This document shows positions 43,535-52,052 of a stretch of DNA of 64,000 bases, in pieces. The translations under genes and the position numbers were made by a program. Under the pieces are notes generated by a model. The model worked only from the letters and a program-made list of their open reading frames with translations, was not told the DNA's origin and made no database searches. Position 1 is the stretch's first letter. Each line of letters opens with the position of its first letter. This stretch comes from DASQZT01 sp963728965 (GTDB taxonomy: Bacteria > Acidobacteriota > Terriglobia > Bryobacterales > Bryobacteraceae), in NCBI GenBank assembly GCA_963728965.1, contig CAVSMH010000008.1:496001-560000 (forward strand). Reading direction: 5' to 3'.

Positions 43535-45632
43535 AGCCATGACATCCGCCAACGCACTTGCGCCGGCATCCGTAAAAGGGACGGCGAAATGGATCGAAGC
43601 GCTGCCAATCGGCCTGCTGCGCGAGATGGCCGTACCCCTCGCGGTACTGGCGATCATCATCGCTCTGATCACCCCGCTGCCAGGCTTCGTTCTCGACCTC
43701 CTGATCGTGACCGATATCCTGGCTTCGGTGACGGTGTTGATGGTCTCCCTCTACCTGGTCCGCCCGGTGGACTTCACTTCTTTCCCGACGACCTTGCTGT
43801 TGCTGACTCTGTTCCGGCTGGCATTGAATATCTCCTCATCCCGGCTGATCCTGCTGAACGGCAACACCGGTACCGTTGCAGCCGGCGAAGTGATCGGGGC
43901 ATTCGGCAGCTTTGTGGTGGGCGGCAACTATATCATTGGCGCGGTTATTTTTCTGGTATTGATCGCGATCCAGTACGTGGTTATCAACCATGGCGCCGTC
44001 CGCATCTCGGAAGTCACCGCGCGTTTCACCCTGGACGCGCTGCCGGGCAAACAGATGTCCATCGACTCCGACCTCAATGCCGGGTTGATCGACGAGACCG
44101 AGGCGAAGCGCCGGCGCAAACAGCTCTCGACCGAAGCCGAATTCTATGGCGCCATGGACGGCGCATCGCGCTTTACCCAGCGCGATGCGGTGGCGAGCAT
44201 TCTGATCACCGGCATCAATATCGTGGCGGGATTTCTCATCGGTGTGCTGCAACATGGGATGGAGTTCCAGAAAGCCCTCGAGACCTACACCGTTCTGACC
44301 ATCGGCGACGGCCTGGTCACGGTGATTCCGGCCCTGATGATTTCCATCTCGGGCGGCTTGATTGTAACGCGAGCCAGCGCCGATGCCCGGCTGGGGGCCG
44401 AATTCCAGAAGCAACTGCTCAACAATTCCCAGCCTTTGCTGCTGGCCGCCGGAGTGCTCTTTGCGCTCTCCGCCCTTCCATCCATGCCGATGCTTCCGTT
44501 TCTCCTGCTCGGGGGTGGGGCCGGCGCGGCAGGGTGGAGAATGCGTCGCAAGGAAGTTGCACAGATGGCGGCGCCCGCGATGGAGGCGAAGCCGGCAGCG
44601 GCGAAGGAGAGTGTGGAGTCGCTGATGCGCGTCGAACCGCTGGCCATCGAGGTCGGGCTGGGGTTGGTCGGGCTGGTCGAAGGCGCTCAGGAATCGCCCC
44701 TGCTCCGGCGGATCTCGACAATCCGGCGGCAGTTGGCCGCCGACTTGGGGTATCTGCTGCCTCCGGTGCGGGTCACCGACAACCTCTCCTTGCGAAGCCG
44801 TGAGTACGTGATCCTGCTCAAGGGAGTAGAAGTCTCTCGTTACGAACTGCCCCAAGGATGCGAACTGGCAATCCCCACAGGTGCGGGGGGCGAGGCAATG
44901 GAGGGGCAGCCGACACGGGAACCCGCCTTCGGAATGAGCGCCGTCTGGATACCCACCGAGCGATCCGAGCGAGCGCGCAATGCCGGTTTCACCGTAGTTG
45001 ATGGCGTGAGCGTTCTCGGCACTCACCTCGCGGAACTGATCCGACGTTACTCGCATGAGCTGTTCTCGCGGCAGGATGCCAAGCGCCTGCTCGATCGGGT
45101 GAACGTGGAACACCCCAAAGTCGTGGAGGACCTGGTGCCCAAGCTTCTGCCGCTGGCGACGGTCCAGAAGGTGCTCCAGAATCTCCTGCGGGAGCGCGTC
45201 TCCATCCGCGATGCCGTGTCCATTCTGGAAGCGCTGGGAGAGGCCGCGGGCGCAACCCGCAACCCGGTGTTACTCACCGAGTACGTCCGGCAGGCCATCC
45301 GCCGCACCGTCGTGAAGCCGTACCTGAACCGCGCCGGCGACCTGCCTGCCTGGTTCCTGTCACCGGCGATCGAACAAATGGTGGAGGGCGCAGTACAGCA
45401 CGGCGATCAAAACAGCCACCTTGCCCTGGCGCCGCAGAGCATCCGGGAGATATTGAACCGGCTGGCAGTCCGTGTGGCCTCGCCGGAAATGCCGGTGGTA
45501 GTGATCACCTCCTCGGGTGGACGCCATTTCCTGCGTCAGATTGCGGAGCCGACGCTTCCCAATGTCTTTTTCCTGGCACACAACGAGATACCCCCGGGAT
45601 TGCGGGTGCAGTCGTTAGGGAATATTGCGTGA
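43515..45632 (+). CDS. flhA: Flagellar export protein FlhA
   Basis: 705 residues from ATG 43515, or 697 from ATG 43539. Eight membrane helices, with RPVDFTSFPTTLLLLTLFRL and FTLDALPGKQMSIDSDLNAG (the conserved FHIPEP-type region), then a large C-terminal cytosolic domain. It forms the nonameric export ring. The 43515 start overlaps flhB by 20 bases. Confidence 0.95.
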   Translation: MGGFQAKAMTSANALAPASVKGTAKWIEALPIGLLREMAVPLAVLAIIIALITPLPGFVLDLLIVTDILASVTVLMVSLYLVRPVDFTSFPTTLLLLTLFRLALNISSSRLILLNGNTGTVAAGEVIGAFGSFVVGGNYIIGAVIFLVLIAIQYVVINHGAVRISEVTARFTLDALPGKQMSIDSDLNAGLIDETEAKRRRKQLSTEAEFYGAMDGASRFTQRDAVASILITGINIVAGFLIGVLQHGMEFQKALETYTVLTIGDGLVTVIPALMISISGGLIVTRASADARLGAEFQKQLLNNSQPLLLAAGVLFALSALPSMPMLPFLLLGGGAGAAGWRMRRKEVAQMAAPAMEAKPAAAKESVESLMRVEPLAIEVGLGLVGLVEGAQESPLLRRISTIRRQLAADLGYLLPPVRVTDNLSLRSREYVILLKGVEVSRYELPQGCELAIPTGAGGEAMEGQPTREPAFGMSAVWIPTERSERARNAGFTVVDGVSVLGTHLAELIRRYSHELFSRQDAKRLLDRVNVEHPKVVEDLVPKLLPLATVQKVLQNLLRERVSIRDAVSILEALGEAAGATRNPVLLTEYVRQAIRRTVVKPYLNRAGDLPAWFLSPAIEQMVEGAVQHGDQNSHLALAPQSIREILNRLAVRVASPEMPVVVITSSGGRHFLRQIAEPTLPNVFFLAHNEIPPGLRVQSLGNIA

Positions 45633-45718
45633 GGTCTACAGAAGAACGCCGCCACCGACGATAGATCCCATGTGGCGGCAAAATCGTGCCGGAGCGACGC
45701 AAGCGGGAGTCAAACCCC

Positions 45719-46873
45719 ATGAAAATCAAGTCTTATTTCTCTCATACGGTGGAAGACGCCATGGCCCAGGCGGCCATGGAGTTAGGTCCGGAGGCGATGC
45801 TGCTGAACAGCCGCAAAGCCCCTGCCGAGGCGGGTCACCCCGGCGAATATGAAGTCATCTTCGCCACCGAGATGCCGGTACGAGAAGCCGGCGAGAACGC
45901 GGCCCTGAACGCAGCGACCTACGTGGAGACCGGCCCGCCCACGAACCCCCATCTATCCAAAGATTTGGCCGATCTGAAGAAGGAAATGGAAGGCATGCGG
46001 CGCGCCCTGGCGCGCTCGGTCATCGCCCCGGCTCAGTTGGCGGGGGCTCCGCCGGACCTGGCCGAGGCCTATGCCGCGCTCACCGCCAGCGATGTGCCCG
46101 CGGATTTGGCAAGGGATATTGTACAGCGCGCCGAAGGCCGCCTGGGCCAGTCCCGAGGCAAGACTCCGCAGCGGCGGGACCGGACATTGTTCCAAAGAGC
46201 CCTGATTGAGGAGTTGGAATCCCGATTCCAGGCGCAACCGTTGTTGGGGAGGGGCGAAGCGCGCCCGGCGATTGTGGCTCTGGTGGGCCCTCCCGGCGCC
46301 GGCAAAACCACTACCCTGGTCAAACTGGCGGTGAACTACGGACTGGCAGCGCGGCGGCCCGTGTTGCTGCTCTCCGTCGATAACTATCGCGTCGCGGCCA
46401 GTGAGCAGTTGCGGTGCTTCGCTGGAATCCTCGGAGTTGGCTTCCAGGTTCTGGAAACCGTCTCGGCAGTGGCCCAGGCCATCGAAGAGCATCGCGGCAA
46501 GGATCTGATCCTGATCGATACACCCGGGTTCGGCTTTCAGGACTTGGACGGTGCCGCCGCACAGGCCCGGTTCTTGTCCGCCCGCAGCGACATCGACACG
46601 CAACTGGTTCTGCCGTCCTCGATGAAATCGGCGGATTTGTCCCGAGTGGTGGACAGTTACGAGATCTTCCGCCCACAGCGACTGTTGTTTACGAAACTGG
46701 ACGAAACCGCGTCGTTCGGGCCCATTTTTGCCGAGGCTGCGCGCAGCGGCAAGCCGTTGTCGTTTTTTGCCAACGGGCAGCGCATCCCGGAAGACCTCGA
46801 GGTTGCCAGCCGCAAGCGCCTCCTGCAACTCATGCTGGAAGGCCGTTGCGATGAAGCGGCATCGGCGGCATAG
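45719..46873 (+). CDS. flhF: Flagellar SRP-like GTPase FlhF
   Basis: 384 residues from ATG at 45719 (MKIKSYFSHTVEDAM). N-terminal basic/helical region, then the NG domain: VGPPGAGKTTTLVKLA (P-loop), SVDNYRVAASEQL, IDTPGFG and FTKLDETASFG. It governs placement of polar flagella. In many genomes flhG/fleN follows; here fliA follows directly after 16 bases. Confidence 0.9.
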   Translation: MKIKSYFSHTVEDAMAQAAMELGPEAMLLNSRKAPAEAGHPGEYEVIFATEMPVREAGENAALNAATYVETGPPTNPHLSKDLADLKKEMEGMRRALARSVIAPAQLAGAPPDLAEAYAALTASDVPADLARDIVQRAEGRLGQSRGKTPQRRDRTLFQRALIEELESRFQAQPLLGRGEARPAIVALVGPPGAGKTTTLVKLAVNYGLAARRPVLLLSVDNYRVAASEQLRCFAGILGVGFQVLETVSAVAQAIEEHRGKDLILIDTPGFGFQDLDGAAAQARFLSARSDIDTQLVLPSSMKSADLSRVVDSYEIFRPQRLLFTKLDETASFGPIFAEAARSGKPLSFFANGQRIPEDLEVASRKRLLQLMLEGRCDEAASAA

Positions 46874-46889
46874 CTAAGGACGAAAGCGT

Positions 46890-47645
46890 ATGTACTCGTA
46901 TGCCGTGTCCGAAATGATGAACGAGGACGAACGCGAGCGGCTCATTCTGGAGCATCTCCCGCAGGTCCGGCTGATAGCCCGGCGTATTCAGGAGCGTCTA
47001 CCGGAGAACATCGCGCTGGAGGACCTGATATCCACCGGCGTACTCGGCCTGATCTCGGCCATTGACAATTTCGATCCCCGCCACAACGTCAAACTCAAAA
47101 CCTATGCGGAGTACAAGATCCGCGGCGCGATTTTGGACAGCCTGCGCGGGCTGGATTGGGCCCCCCGGCAGAAGCGGCGAAAAGCCAAACAGATCGAGGC
47201 GGCCATTACGGCGGCGGAACAGCAGCTGAAGCGGTCTCCCACAGAAGATGAGATCGCCGCCCAGTTGGAGATCTCGCTCGCCGAATACCACGATTGGCTG
47301 GTGGAAATCCGCGGCCTCAACGTCGCCAGCCTGGACTATGCGGCAAGCGACCAGGGGAAGGAACTCCTGCACTACCTGCCGGACGAACGCGAAAACCTGC
47401 CGTCGACACTGCTCGAAAAGTCCGAATTGGAGCGGCTGTTGGCCCAGGGCATCGAGTCCATTCCGGCGATTGAACGAACCGTTCTCAGCCTCTACTATCA
47501 CGAGGAATTGACCTTGAGGGAGATCGCCCAGGTGGTGAACCTGCACGAGTCCCGCATCTCTCAACTCAAGTCGCAGGCGATTCTGCGGCTGCGAAGCCAA
47601 CTGGCCCAGCAGTGGCCGACCACGCGAGGCATGCTGACCAAATGA
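46890..47645 (+). CDS. fliA: Flagellar sigma factor FliA (sigma-28)
   Basis: 251 residues with regions 2, 3 and 4: LEDLISTGVLGLISAIDNFD, KTYAEYKIRGAILDSLRGLD, and ELTLREIAQVVNLHESRISQ (region 4 helix-turn-helix). It directs late flagellar transcription. It probably recognises the TAAA-N15-GCCGATGA site at 35543. The stop overlaps the next start (ATGA). Confidence 0.92.
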   Translation: MYSYAVSEMMNEDERERLILEHLPQVRLIARRIQERLPENIALEDLISTGVLGLISAIDNFDPRHNVKLKTYAEYKIRGAILDSLRGLDWAPRQKRRKAKQIEAAITAAEQQLKRSPTEDEIAAQLEISLAEYHDWLVEIRGLNVASLDYAASDQGKELLHYLPDERENLPSTLLEKSELERLLAQGIESIPAIERTVLSLYYHEELTLREIAQVVNLHESRISQLKSQAILRLRSQLAQQWPTTRGMLTK

Positions 47646-48538
47646 GTACAGACGCCAAAACCCGATACCGGCTGGATTCGGTCGCGAGCGTCAAGCAGTT
47701 GTTGGACAATTGGGGCGAGAGCCTGGCACAGGTTCTCGAATCCATGACCGACCAGCGGCCAGACATCGATTGGCAGGCAGTGACGGGAAGCCTCTCCGAA
47801 GTGAGCCCCAAGGCCGAGGATGGCTCCGAGTCCGAGACCCTTTGGTGGGAGCAGCCGTTCCAAATCTCGCCCGAGATGGTCGTGTGGGTCGGCGCACCTC
47901 GGGTCACCTGGGAGTACGCCGGCACACTTACCCTCAAAGCGGCCGGCCTCGAAACCATCGAGGCAGCCGAAGCGCGCAATACGTGGCTCGAGATTCTTGG
48001 CCAATCCCTGTCGGTGATGGCCCGGGCGATCGGCGCGCTCCTCGGCCGCGAGGTGACCTGCGACGCTGGAGTGGAGCGTCAAGCCGATGCGGACGTCCGG
48101 GAGTGGGCGTCGTTCACCTTAAAACTCGCCGACGCCGAACCGGTACCGCTGCTGGTAGCGCTCAGCCCGAAGTTGTTCGCCACGGTCGTCGCGCCTCCCG
48201 TTGCCGAGACCGAAAACCGGGAGCCTGCGCCCGCGCCAACTCCTGCTCCCAGCCACTCGCATTCGCATACAACGCATTCACGCACGATGGACCTGCTGTT
48301 GGATGTCGATTTGCCGATAAGCATCTCTTTCGGAAGAGCCCAACTGCCGCTCAAGGATGTGTTGAAGCTTACGACAGGATCAATCGTGGAGCTCAACCGC
48401 AATGTCAACGAACAGGTCGAAGTCCTGGTGAACAACTGTCTGGTTGCCCGAGGCGAAGTGGTGGTGGTGGAAGGCAACTACGGGGTGAAGATCCAGGAAA
48501 TCGTCAGTCGTCAGGAGCGCCTGAGGAGTCTCCGTTGA
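47642..48538 (+). CDS. Long FliN/FliY-like flagellar switch protein
   Basis: 298 residues from ATG 47642. Residues about 60-180 resemble the CheC/FliM/FliY middle domain (AEARNTWLEILGQSLSVMAR, REVTCDAG). A His/Pro linker (APAPTPAPSHSHSHTTHS) follows. The C-terminal FliN domain has LLDVDLPISISFGRAQLPLK and VEVLVNNCLVARGEVVVVEG. Probably a FliY- or FliM-like C-ring component partnering the short FliN at 40155. Confidence 0.75.
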   Translation: MSTDAKTRYRLDSVASVKQLLDNWGESLAQVLESMTDQRPDIDWQAVTGSLSEVSPKAEDGSESETLWWEQPFQISPEMVVWVGAPRVTWEYAGTLTLKAAGLETIEAAEARNTWLEILGQSLSVMARAIGALLGREVTCDAGVERQADADVREWASFTLKLADAEPVPLLVALSPKLFATVVAPPVAETENREPAPAPTPAPSHSHSHTTHSRTMDLLLDVDLPISISFGRAQLPLKDVLKLTTGSIVELNRNVNEQVEVLVNNCLVARGEVVVVEGNYGVKIQEIVSRQERLRSLR

Positions 48539-48957
48539 GCCCGCCCGCAGAAGGTATCGCCACTACTGTGCAGCCCCTGATCATTTCGATCGCCATTCTG
48601 TGCGGCCTGGTGCTGGGCGGCCTAGCCTTGACTTTCTTCGCTCTCGCCCGGACCAAGGCTCTGGCGCGTGCCATGGAAGCCCGTTCCGGGGCTCAGTGCG
48701 CACGAGCGGATGCGGCGATCGACTCCATGCAGCGGACTGTCGATTCGCTGGCCTCGCAAGTCGCCGAACTGCAAAGGCAGGCGGCTACCGTGCCGGCATT
48801 TCCGAAATCCGGTTTCAACCTGAGTAAGCGCTCGCAAGCCTTGCGCATGCATCGCCGCGGCGAGGCGCCAGAGCAAATCGCGACCGCGCTGGATGTGCCG
48901 CTTCAGGAAGTCGACCTCCTGCTCAAGGTCCACCGCATCGTCATTACGAACATCTGA
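48535..48957 (+). CDS. DUF2802-like membrane-anchored protein of flagellar operon
   Basis: 140 residues if the TTG overlapping the previous stop (TTGA) is used; a GTG about 30 bases downstream is possible. One N-terminal transmembrane helix (PLIISIAILCGLVLGGLALTF), then a coiled coil. The C-terminal RSQALRMHRRGEAPEQIATA resembles DUF2802, a domain found at the end of flagellar/chemotaxis loci. Function unknown. Confidence 0.6.
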   Translation: MSPPAEGIATTVQPLIISIAILCGLVLGGLALTFFALARTKALARAMEARSGAQCARADAAIDSMQRTVDSLASQVAELQRQAATVPAFPKSGFNLSKRSQALRMHRRGEAPEQIATALDVPLQEVDLLLKVHRIVITNI

Positions 48958-49168
48958 TCATTCTTCGTCCGCCGCCCCGAACGCTTGTGCTGCCCCCGGT
49001 CGCCGACCCCTCGAGACCGCCTTGGCCGTTTGCACTCTACCGCACTGCTAATTGCTTGGAGAGCACCGTGAACCGGGTCGGCTGCACTCCCCGCCCAAAC
49101 CTCGCGTCGGGGGCGCTAGTAGAAAAACACTACAGACAGACGGTTCAACTCCAATTAAAGTCAGTTTA

Positions 49169-50434
49169 GTGGGTCTGTTACTCCGAATTCTGTGCTCCTG
49201 TGGACTGGTGGCCTGTGTTGTCGTCGCCGGCGACCTCATCCCTGCTGCCAGTCCCACGTTCGTTTTCACCGAGACGCCACGCTACGAGGTATCCGGCAGC
49301 GAGCGGTTTCCCTCGGGCGCCCGGCTGCAACTGGTAACGGATGGCCGAAAGCGCTTGCTGGCCCCGGAATTGGCAGCGTCAGCCGATGCCACGGTGTCGT
49401 TTGACGGGCGGCGGGTCCTGTTTGCCGGCCGTCAGAAACCAGATGATCCGTGGCAGATCTGGGAGATCGCGCTCACCGGCGGTGGCGTGCGCCGCCTGGT
49501 ATCCACTCGCGAAGATGCCGTGACGCCGTTCTACCTTCCCGCCGACCGCATCGTATACGCCAAGCGAACGGCATCGGGTTTCCAGATTATCAGGACCGGG
49601 CTGGACGGCAGCGAGCCGCTCCAACTGACCTACGGGCCTGGGAATCATCTCATCTGCGATGTGCTCCGTGACGGGCGGATCCTCTTTGAGTCGGACGGCG
49701 ACCTATATCTGGTCTACAGCGACGGCAGTGGCGTCGAGTCCTACCGCTGCGACCACCGTTCCGACCGGTACGGGGCGAGGCAACTGCCCTCGGGCGACAT
49801 TCTGTTTACGGCGGGCGGCCGGTTGGCGCGGTTCACGTCGGCGCGGGCGGTGCAGGTGGACGTGCCGATGCCGCCGGGACAGTATTCCGGACCGGTGGCG
49901 GAAACGGCTTCGGGGGCGTGGCTGGTCGCGTTCCGTTCGAATGCCGCGGAGGCCTTCGGGTTGTACACGTGGAAAACGGCCCTCGAGAGACTGATGCCGC
50001 TGGGCGTCCAACCGGTGCTGGTGAAGGCGCGCCCGGTTCCCAAGGCGCATCCCTCGTCGCTGGGCGACCGCGACGGCGCCAATCTGCTCTGCCTGAACGT
50101 TTACACGTCGAAGCTGAAACTCGCCGAAGGCTCGGTGGCGGCGGTGCGGGTGCGGGCGCTCGATGACGGCGGTTCGCCGGTGGTATTGGGGCAGGCGCCG
50201 GTGGAGCGCGATGGTTCGTTTTACGTCAACCTGCCCGCTGAGCGGCCGGTTCGGTTTGAACTGCTGGATCGGGCGGGCAAAAGCGCCGCCGCCGAAAAAA
50301 ACTGGTTTTGGGCGAGGCGCGGGGAACAGAGAGTTTGCGTGGGCTGCCATGCGGGTCCCGAACGCGCACCGGAAAATGCCGTGCCGCAGGTGCTGTTGCG
50401 CTCGACCGACCCGGTAAAGCTGAGGTGGAAATGA
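49169..50434 (+). CDS. Exported WD40-like beta-propeller with one C-terminal haem-c motif
   Basis: 421 residues from GTG at 49169; a longer frame opens at TTG 49052. Signal peptide (GLLLRILCSCGLVACVVVAG). The body is a TolB/WD40-like propeller (FAGRQKPDDPWQIWEIALTG, YGPGNHLICDVLRDGRILFE). Near the C-terminus WFWARRGEQRVCVGCHAGPE carries one CXXCH, a layout seen in hydrazine-synthase-alpha-like proteins. The ATG of the next gene overlaps its stop, so it opens an operon of exported proteins. Confidence 0.75.
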   Translation: MGLLLRILCSCGLVACVVVAGDLIPAASPTFVFTETPRYEVSGSERFPSGARLQLVTDGRKRLLAPELAASADATVSFDGRRVLFAGRQKPDDPWQIWEIALTGGGVRRLVSTREDAVTPFYLPADRIVYAKRTASGFQIIRTGLDGSEPLQLTYGPGNHLICDVLRDGRILFESDGDLYLVYSDGSGVESYRCDHRSDRYGARQLPSGDILFTAGGRLARFTSARAVQVDVPMPPGQYSGPVAETASGAWLVAFRSNAAEAFGLYTWKTALERLMPLGVQPVLVKARPVPKAHPSSLGDRDGANLLCLNVYTSKLKLAEGSVAAVRVRALDDGGSPVVLGQAPVERDGSFYVNLPAERPVRFELLDRAGKSAAAEKNWFWARRGEQRVCVGCHAGPERAPENAVPQVLLRSTDPVKLRWK

Positions 50435-52050
50435 AGCTCCGCTATCTGACGATCGGTGCGTTGTGGCTGGCGGCGGCCGGGGAACCGGCCACGGGACCGA
50501 TCCGGTTCGAGGAAGTCAGCGCGCAGGCGGGCGTGCCCTTCACTCATACCTTCGGCGCGCAAAAGCTCGGCTCGCTGGTGGAGAGCACCGGCGCGGGCGC
50601 GGTGTGGTTCGACTATAACAACGACGGGCTGCTGGACCTCTACGTCACCAACGGTAAGCCGATGGGTCCGGGGATGCACCCCTATCCCTTGCGCAAACCT
50701 CCCGCAATACCCCCCACCAACCATCTCTACCGCAACGAGGGGAAGGGCCGTTTCACGGACGTGACGCAGCCGGCCGGCGTGCCGGGCGACGCGTTCAGCA
50801 TGGCTGCCATTGCGGCGGATTTCGACAACGACGGCCACACCGACCTGCTCGTCACCGGTTTCGGCCGCGCCATCCTGTACCGCAACCAGGGCGACGGCAC
50901 CTTCGAAGACGTGTCCGCGCGCGCGGGCGTGAACGTTGCGGGCTGGTCGATCGGCGCGGCGTGGCTCGATTACGACCGCGATGGCTGCGTAGACGTGCTC
51001 ATCGGCCGCTACGTGAAGTTCGATCCGGAGTATCGCAACTACTACGCCGCCGACAACTACCCCGGCCCGCTCGATTACGAACCCGAAAGCAATGTCCTGC
51101 TGCACAACACCTGCAAAGGCAGCTTCACCGATGCGAGCGAGACCTCCGGAATCGCCAAATACAAGAGCCGGGCGATGGGCGTGACGGCGGGCGATTTCGA
51201 TCTCGACGGTTATCCCGATATCTACGTCGCCAACGACAAGACCGAGAATTTCCTGTTCCACAACGAGAAGAACGGGACCTTCAAGGAAATGGCGCTGGCC
51301 GCGGGAGTGGCGTACGGGCAGAATGGTGAAAATACTTCTGCCATGGGGCCCGTTTTCGTCGATTTCGACCGCGACGGCCGGGTCGATCTGTGGGTATCAG
51401 ACTCCAAATACAACCGCCTGATGAAGAACCTGGGCGACCTCAAATTCGAGGACATCACGCAGCGCGCCGGTATTTCGCAGATCGCCGCGCAGTACACCAG
51501 TTGGGGCACGGGGGTCTACGATTTCGATAACGACGGGCGCGAAGACCTTTTCGTGACGCACGGCGGCCTCATCCACATGGTGCCGCAGGAGCACACCGTC
51601 TTCCGCGGACTCGGCGACTGGAAGTTCGAAGATGTTTCACGCGCGGCCGGCGCCTTCTTCGAGGTGAAGAGCGTGGGCCGCGGCGCGGCCTTCGCCGACT
51701 ATGACAACGACGGCAGGGTGGATGCCTTCCTGGTGAACCTGGGCAGCCCCGCCTTTCTCCTGCACAATGTTTCGCCGGGCGGGAACCATTGGCTTTCGGT
51801 GAAGCTGGTGGGCCGTAAGAGCAACCGCGACGGAATCGGCGCGCAGGTGGAAGTGGTCTCGGCGGGCGTCCGGCGGCAGCGCGAGCGGGTGGCCGGGTCG
51901 GGATACCTGTCGCAGGACGATCCGCGGCTGCATTTCGGCCTGGGCGCGGCGGTCAAAGTGGAACGGCTGACGGTGACGTGGCCTTCCGGAACGAAACAGA
52001 CGATCGAGAATCCGCCGGCCGATTCGGTGATCACCGTGGAGGAGAAGTAG
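50431..52050 (+). CDS. CRTAC1/UnbV family exported protein (FG-GAP repeats plus ASPIC/UnbV)
   Basis: 539 residues from ATG 50431. Signal peptide, then VCBS/FG-GAP repeats with calcium-loop patterns (FDYNNDGLLDLYVTNG, ADFDNDGHTDLLVTG, YDRDGCVDVLIG, DFDLDGYPDIYVAND). A C-terminal ASPIC/UnbV domain follows (HWLSVKLVGRKSNRDGIGAQ, GLGAAVKVERLTVTWPSGTK). Such proteins are very numerous in Bryobacterales. Surface binding or adhesion is inferred. Coupled to the preceding gene by ATGA. Confidence 0.85.
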   Translation: MKLRYLTIGALWLAAAGEPATGPIRFEEVSAQAGVPFTHTFGAQKLGSLVESTGAGAVWFDYNNDGLLDLYVTNGKPMGPGMHPYPLRKPPAIPPTNHLYRNEGKGRFTDVTQPAGVPGDAFSMAAIAADFDNDGHTDLLVTGFGRAILYRNQGDGTFEDVSARAGVNVAGWSIGAAWLDYDRDGCVDVLIGRYVKFDPEYRNYYAADNYPGPLDYEPESNVLLHNTCKGSFTDASETSGIAKYKSRAMGVTAGDFDLDGYPDIYVANDKTENFLFHNEKNGTFKEMALAAGVAYGQNGENTSAMGPVFVDFDRDGRVDLWVSDSKYNRLMKNLGDLKFEDITQRAGISQIAAQYTSWGTGVYDFDNDGREDLFVTHGGLIHMVPQEHTVFRGLGDWKFEDVSRAAGAFFEVKSVGRGAAFADYDNDGRVDAFLVNLGSPAFLLHNVSPGGNHWLSVKLVGRKSNRDGIGAQVEVVSAGVRRQRERVAGSGYLSQDDPRLHFGLGAAVKVERLTVTWPSGTKQTIENPPADSVITVEEK

Positions 52051-52052
52051 TC

